A stretch of DNA of 64,000 bases. Origin: Eudorina sp. 2006-703-Eu-15 (Eukaryota; Chlorophyta; Chlorophyceae; Chlamydomonadales; Volvocaceae). Both the position numbers and the translations under genes were made by a program. The stretch covers positions 124,001-188,000 of the forward strand of contig BDSI01000162.1 of assembly GCA_003117195.1 (NCBI GenBank), written 5' to 3'. The notes under the pieces are model-generated. The model did no database searches. It saw nothing but the letters and a program-made list of their open reading frames with translations, and was not told where the DNA came from. Below are positions 59,355 through 64,000 of this stretch, piece by piece (positions within the stretch are counted from its first letter, which is position 1; each line of letters starts with the position of its first letter).

Positions 59355-60761
59355 ATTTGAAGAGCAAACTAGCACCACGCTGTAACGCCCGAGGCAATTC
59401 ATGTAAAGTGGGGACTGTATCCCCAGGCGGCATCAACCCCATACTTCCCTCATTTTCACTCAAGCATAGTCGCCCATAACGCAATGGCACGCCCCCTTCG
59501 CATATTGGCTCGACTCACACCTTGACAGCTTTTTCGTCGCCGGCGCTCTTCGCTCGACGGCCGTGCCTTCCGCATGATGCGAGGAAACTGACACGAGGCG
59601 ATCAGACTCTGATCGTGTCTGTGGTTTTAGCGCTACTGGAAGCTGCCATCCCGGGGACTTTGACACGCTGTTTGTGTAGTGAGCTGCTGATTAGGCTTGT
59701 GCAACCGAATCGCCAAACCTGCACACTGGCTTGTTGGTCAAGGGGTGCGTGTCTTGTAACCGCAAACCCCCTGCCCGACCCAACCGCTCCCGTCCACCGC
59801 CAGGTCCACTCGCCCTCTCGGGATGTTAACCAAGCCTTCCAAGTCGCATCCTATCACCAAGGCCGCTCCTCGCCGTGCGTTGATGGGTCCATTAGTACAT
59901 GATGATGATGAGCGTAATAATAACAAAAATACTCAGAAGCGCCCTCTTCCTCAGCCGGCCCCCTAACCATCCAGAGCTCGGCAGTGGTTGCGCGGGCTGG
60001 CGGCCTGTCCTGTGCTGGAAGGAGGGATTCCAGCCGGCTTGCTCACGTGCGTGCTGCACCATCCCGTCCCTCCCGTCTCTGCCTCCGCATCCATCACCCG
60101 CCCTTGCTTGCAGGGAGCCAGATGGAATGCCTGTTCAGAATGCCACGCTGACGGCACCACCCCTCTGAACCATCACTCTCACGCTCGTCTGCGACACCAT
60201 CGACCGAGCGCTCCGGACCTGCTTGATACTTGGCCGCGAGCTGCAGCGGTGTGACAATGACATATCCGAGTGAATGCTCCATGCTTGGGTCGAGGCCTGC
60301 AAGACGCTCAAGAAGCTCAGTGTCGGTGATCCCTGGCTGCTGGCCCGCCTGAAGGCGCCGGGGGCCATCAAGCCGCGAGCATCCATCGTCAAGCTAGCCA
60401 GCTGGGCTGCTATCTATGCCGCCCTACCCACCTACCCGTCGCCTATGTGGTGCGGCAGCTTGGTCCCCAGCAGCCGCGCATCGGCGCTTTCATTTCCGCA
60501 CAGCCGCCAAATGGGTCCGTCATTGCGTGCACGTGGCGCGGCGTTTGAGGCGAGCCTCCCTGCCGTCACGCAACGAGGCAGTCATGCTGTCTGTGTGCGA
60601 CCAGGCGCCGCACAGCTCAGACGCGGTCGCCCCGTCTGCCGCAACACGCCGTGGTTGCAACCATGGCGGGTGGGGTGATCGTCGTGGTGGCGACGCCACC
60701 ACGGTTGCAACCACGGTGTGTTGGCGACGGACGGTAAGCTCGGGTACGGCTGCCGAACTCG

Positions 60762-60824
60762 CCTGGGGTAACTGCGCCAGCAGCTGTCGTACTGTACGAT
60801 AGCTGCTGGCGCAGTTACCCCAGG
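60762..60824. repeat. 63-bp near-perfect palindrome
   Basis: CCTGGGGTAACTGCGCCAGC at the left pairs with the exact reverse complement at the right end. Thirty of 31 arm positions match, with one G-T pair, around a single central T. A transcript would form a long hairpin. Just upstream (60655-60725) is a second, imperfect palindrome built on CCGTGGTTGCAACCA/CCACGGTTGCAACCACGG. Confidence 0.9.
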
Positions 60825-61328
60825 TCAGGTACGATTCGTACTGCTTCGGGCGCGTGCTCTGAACATGGTTGTCAGTTAGCAAGCCGTCGCACCGCCGTGG
60901 CTGCTGTCTATTGCATGTGTCTTTAGCCGTCATGAAACTAGTTGCATGTACTGGCTAGCTAGGGCTGGCGCGGCTGAACACGTGCTCGTTTGACGCTGTC
61001 ACTCTTTGAACGGGTTGTGCGGAACAGCTGAAATGAATCAGATTTGACGGGTCGGTAGGAGTGGGCGTTTACAACTGTACTAACTGTACTGACTACCGAC
61101 GCTAATGCTTTAGATTCGGGTTGCGCACCGTGCGCGACACTCAGCCCTTACGTGAAGGGTGAAGCCGCCCCGGAGATGGCGCGTTCTGTCTGCGGGGTTG
61201 CTTGTAATCATTGCGAAGCACGCGCCACAGCTCAGGCCAAAATCAGGGCTTGGGCTTGCATAGTGTATCCTTTTTGGGCGGGGCCCCAGCGCGAAGCGCG
61301 TTTGGGGGCCCCCCCCCTAGGATTGCCC

Positions 61329-61370
61329 ATGTCCGTGTGTCCGTGTGTCCGTGTGTCCCGTGTGTCCGGT
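61329..61370 (+). repeat. Short copy of the CCGTGTGT minisatellite
   Basis: Four to five units of CCGTGTGT, the same motif as the large array in the dismutase intron 19 kb away. Confidence 0.85.
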
Positions 61371-63545
61371 AACGGCAAAACGTTCATTATCCGCTAAACT
61401 AATTCGCTATGTTTGTCATATTAATTGTCCTATATTGCAAGATAACTTTGGTTTGGCTGAAAAAAATTCTTTGCGCACAAACGGTCAAAGTAAAGCTCCG
61501 CGGTCTCCATGGACCCGAGTCAACATCCACCCAACGCCTCTCGCGCTCATGTTTGTTGCAACAGGTGCCGCGTGATGAATACTTGGATTAGGGGCAGGTG
61601 GCGCGTGCTAAATTGAACTTCCATAGTGTTCTGATGTTTGAACATCAAGATGCCACCAACACCAAGCTTTGCCTTTCTGTTTTGCCAGATGAATACAATT
61701 CAACATTATGTATTGAATCAAAGTTTCAAGATGCAAAGGGATAGCATACCGAGTACCAAGGAGTTCTCCAGTTCCGATGGCCTGAAGTCTGGCTCTCACC
61801 GCGACTTTTTTGCACCCTGCTTTTGCTTTACATTGCTATGTAATTATTGTAGCAAACTTTAGAGGTTCACGTCTGCTGCACGCGTGCAGCAGAAGGGTTG
61901 CAAGCATGCCGACGGACCAAACAACGACAGTTTCACGGCCAGAATGCTTCAAGCTTGATTTGTGATCATCTGCTTGACAGACGGATGTGGTAGTGCAGAG
62001 GCGACTAGCGTTACGATAGTGATAATGCAGATGCCATGACCGCCGTGAGGCCGTGTACTGCAGGTTGGTTTCGGGCATTCGGGGCTACCTACCTGCTTGA
62101 GCTTGCTGAATCTATACACGCCGATCCACCTTCAACATCAACGACACCCTCAATGGCACCCTTTCACTCTCTCACACTCTTGCGCGGTAATAGAGTTTTC
62201 GTTGTAAAGCAAGCGGCCTGTACGGATTGTAGGGGGCCCCGCCCTTTTCCGGCTTCAAGGAAGCCGACCCCCTACTTGTTCCACATGTTCTTTGTTCGGG
62301 AGTACGGCTACAGCTATACTTGCCTTGGCACGGCGCGCCGTGACAACTGGCCCATTCGGGTTTAGGGTTTTGGGGGTGAACACCCCTGCCATGGTTCCTC
62401 CCTCCCCACCTTCCAACAGCGCCATTCCATTAATGCCCGCAGAGCCCCGAGTCAGCATGGGGCCGAGGCACTGAGTGCCCCTATCCGGCGCGCGGGATTG
62501 GAAGGCGAGTGGGAATCATTCAGCGCCCCATGCGGACTCGCCGAGCTCGACTGGGTGAAGCACAGGAACCGACCGCATGGCCCACCACAAACCGCCTCCA
62601 AAGCCGCCCTATCCCTTCACCGGACCGCGCGCGAAACGAACACTACGTCCGGGAGATAAAGGGGCGGTCGGGTCGCTGTGCCCTGGGCGGAGAGGAGGGT
62701 GCCGCGCGGCCTGGGATGCGCGGCATGGGGCCGGCTGGGTGTTGCGGTGGCTGTGGGCGGCAGTCGTGCGTCGCCCCGGGCGGCGGGGTGGCCGGTCGGG
62801 CGCAGCTTGATTGAGGGGGTGTACGGTGGGGCTGTCTTGTTTTGAACGGGCGCCTGGGGCCCGCCGTCCTTGATTTCGGGCGCTGCAAGGTGTGCTGGGT
62901 GCTGCGTTGGATGCTCCAGGGTTGTGCCAAAGCTGCGCCACCTGAGAGCTTGAGCGCAGCAAGAAATCGCGTGCGCAGGTCGCCGCGCTGTTGTTGAAGG
63001 TTGCCCCGCCGGCAGTTGCCCCCGTTGCCCCCGACTTGCCGCCGTCGTTAACCCCGAGGTACTTTCGGGATCCGGGCTGCCACTGAACGTGCCCACCCGC
63101 TGCTGCCTACCGTACCGTAGCCTACAACCAAGTCCTTTTTTCCCAAAATCCTTATTTTGAAATATTCAAATTCTCTTGAAGCCGAACTTGCAGCAGCGTG
63201 TGTACATGCTTCCTGATGCTCGCTGCGAATTTCACGGCGAACATATTACAATGCCATTAAGCTCAAATACACCAATTGATTGAAGCAATTGACGAAAGAT
63301 ATAGATGAATAGTTTCTGATCATTTAATCGCAGTATTCCGCGCATTTTATCGAACAAAGAAGTTGAAGCGGTAGCACGCAAGTGCTCACCATGTTTGGCA
63401 CTGTCCTCATTATTGCAGCTTGGAATTTTTTATTTAATTATTTCCGTGTGCCAAGTGCTTGGAAACGTGACGACAAACATTCCTGACGATAAACCCTTTC
63501 AACCTGCTGCCACCTTAGGCCCTGGCAAATCCTGTCGTTTCGTGA

Positions 63546-64000
63546 ATGATTTCAAGTACAAAATTATTACTTTGGTCAATCGCGTCACTTATGTTTGGCC
63601 TCGCACGATTCGTAAGTGCAAGTCGCTGCCAAACGCAAGACCTACGTCGCACACGTGCGACGAAAATTCAGAGCGCCGGTACCTCTCCCTTCTTTAACAA
63701 CGATGTTTCAGGTGCCATATGGCTTAGCAGAGCAGTCCGCTTCGTCGATGCCTCCGACGTACCAACGTACCTTGCTCGCGGACCTGGACGTCTCACAATC
63801 CGAATGGAGTGCATTCCTCAGGTACGGCGTGGTACGGTCATCATCGCGGCTCTCCAGCCGTGCGCGCAGCTGTCGTTCTCCAGTGCTTTGCTTTGCGCGT
63901 GATCAGGACGCGGAAGCAGTGCTGTTTCCGTCCACCTCAAGCCACGAATCCATTCGTACATCCACATCACAGGCTCCGAGTCCCGATGCAATTTGTGACC
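63546..64000 (+). CDS. Start of a secreted or membrane protein gene, cut by window end
   Basis: Exon 1 (63546-63611) encodes a typical signal peptide: MISSTK, then a Leu/Trp/Ala-rich core ending near FGLARF, followed by a strong GTAAGT donor in phase 0. Exon 2 (63712-63821) starts after TTTCAG and reads VPYGLAEQSASSMPPTYQR and LADLDVSQSEWSAFL to a GTACGG donor. A third exon, probably entered at 63854 or 63865 after CAG, stays open to the end of the window through DAEAVLFPSTSS. The upstream 150 bp is AT-rich. I do not recognise the product. An overlapping frame from 63395 lacks an ATG and is less likely. Confidence 0.5.

Larger units (their letters stand above)
58098..63545. other. No firm gene; fragments of coding-like sequence and repeats
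   Basis: The left part should contain the kinase start and promoter. Lower-GC stretches (58500-58960, 61380-61860, 63120-63400) alternate with GC-rich ones. Apart from the features listed separately, a minus-strand frame near 60230-60400 (ITDTELLERL, LGYVIVTPLQLAAKY) looks protein-like but overlaps an equally open plus-strand frame, so no gene is called. Confidence 0.4.

Overview
The window is nuclear DNA of a green alga, most likely a chlorophycean close to the volvocine lineage. Evidence: high GC with long Ala/Gly/Pro/Ser homopolymer tracts in proteins, many short GT-AG introns with exact phase continuity, plastid-targeted plant-type enzymes (a PGM48-like protease, anthranilate synthase beta, a RIBA-type riboflavin protein), a GPR1/FUN34/YaaH acetate channel and a CDKL-type kinase, and abundant CA/TG microsatellites. 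No bacterial operon, CRISPR array or rRNA gene was seen. All gene models below were spliced by hand; phases close unless stated.

Layout. 1-5.2 kb: a segmental duplication (two diverged direct copies about 3.45 kb apart) enclosing a degenerate non-LTR retroelement piece and a broken two-BRCT gene. 6.2-8.4 kb (-): acetate transporter in 7 exons, with a 413-bp TRIM-like LTR element in its last intron. 11.35-15.0 kb (-): glycerophosphocholine acyltransferase-like membrane protein. 15-18.4 kb: repeat-rich spacer. 18.4-25.6 kb (-): plastid M48 metallopeptidase, introns filled with a short dispersed repeat. 26.1-27.85 kb (+): anthranilate synthase beta, divergent from the protease across about 450 bp. 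28.8-30.3 kb (+): intronless RIBA-type DHBP synthase with a degenerate GTP cyclohydrolase II half. 33.5-37.3 kb (+): secreted Cys-containing protein of unknown function. 40.45-45.16 kb (+): secreted Mn-type superoxide dismutase with a Pro-rich linker and a huge 8-bp minisatellite in one intron. 45.2-52.5 kb: gene-poor, with CA arrays and four copies of a retroelement 3' end. 52.5-58.1 kb (-): CDKL-like kinase with an approximately 1,000-residue low-complexity tail. 58.1-63.5 kb: no firm gene; coding-like fragments and a 63-bp palindrome. 63.5-64 kb (+): start of a gene with a signal peptide, cut by the window end.

The genes are unrelated housekeeping, plastid and extracellular functions rather than a pathway cluster. 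I found no clearly new multi-gene system. The most unusual items are the secreted Pro-rich Mn-SOD with its minisatellite intron, the kinase tail, the RIBA protein lacking zinc cysteines, the TRIM element, the intronic repeat family and the palindrome.
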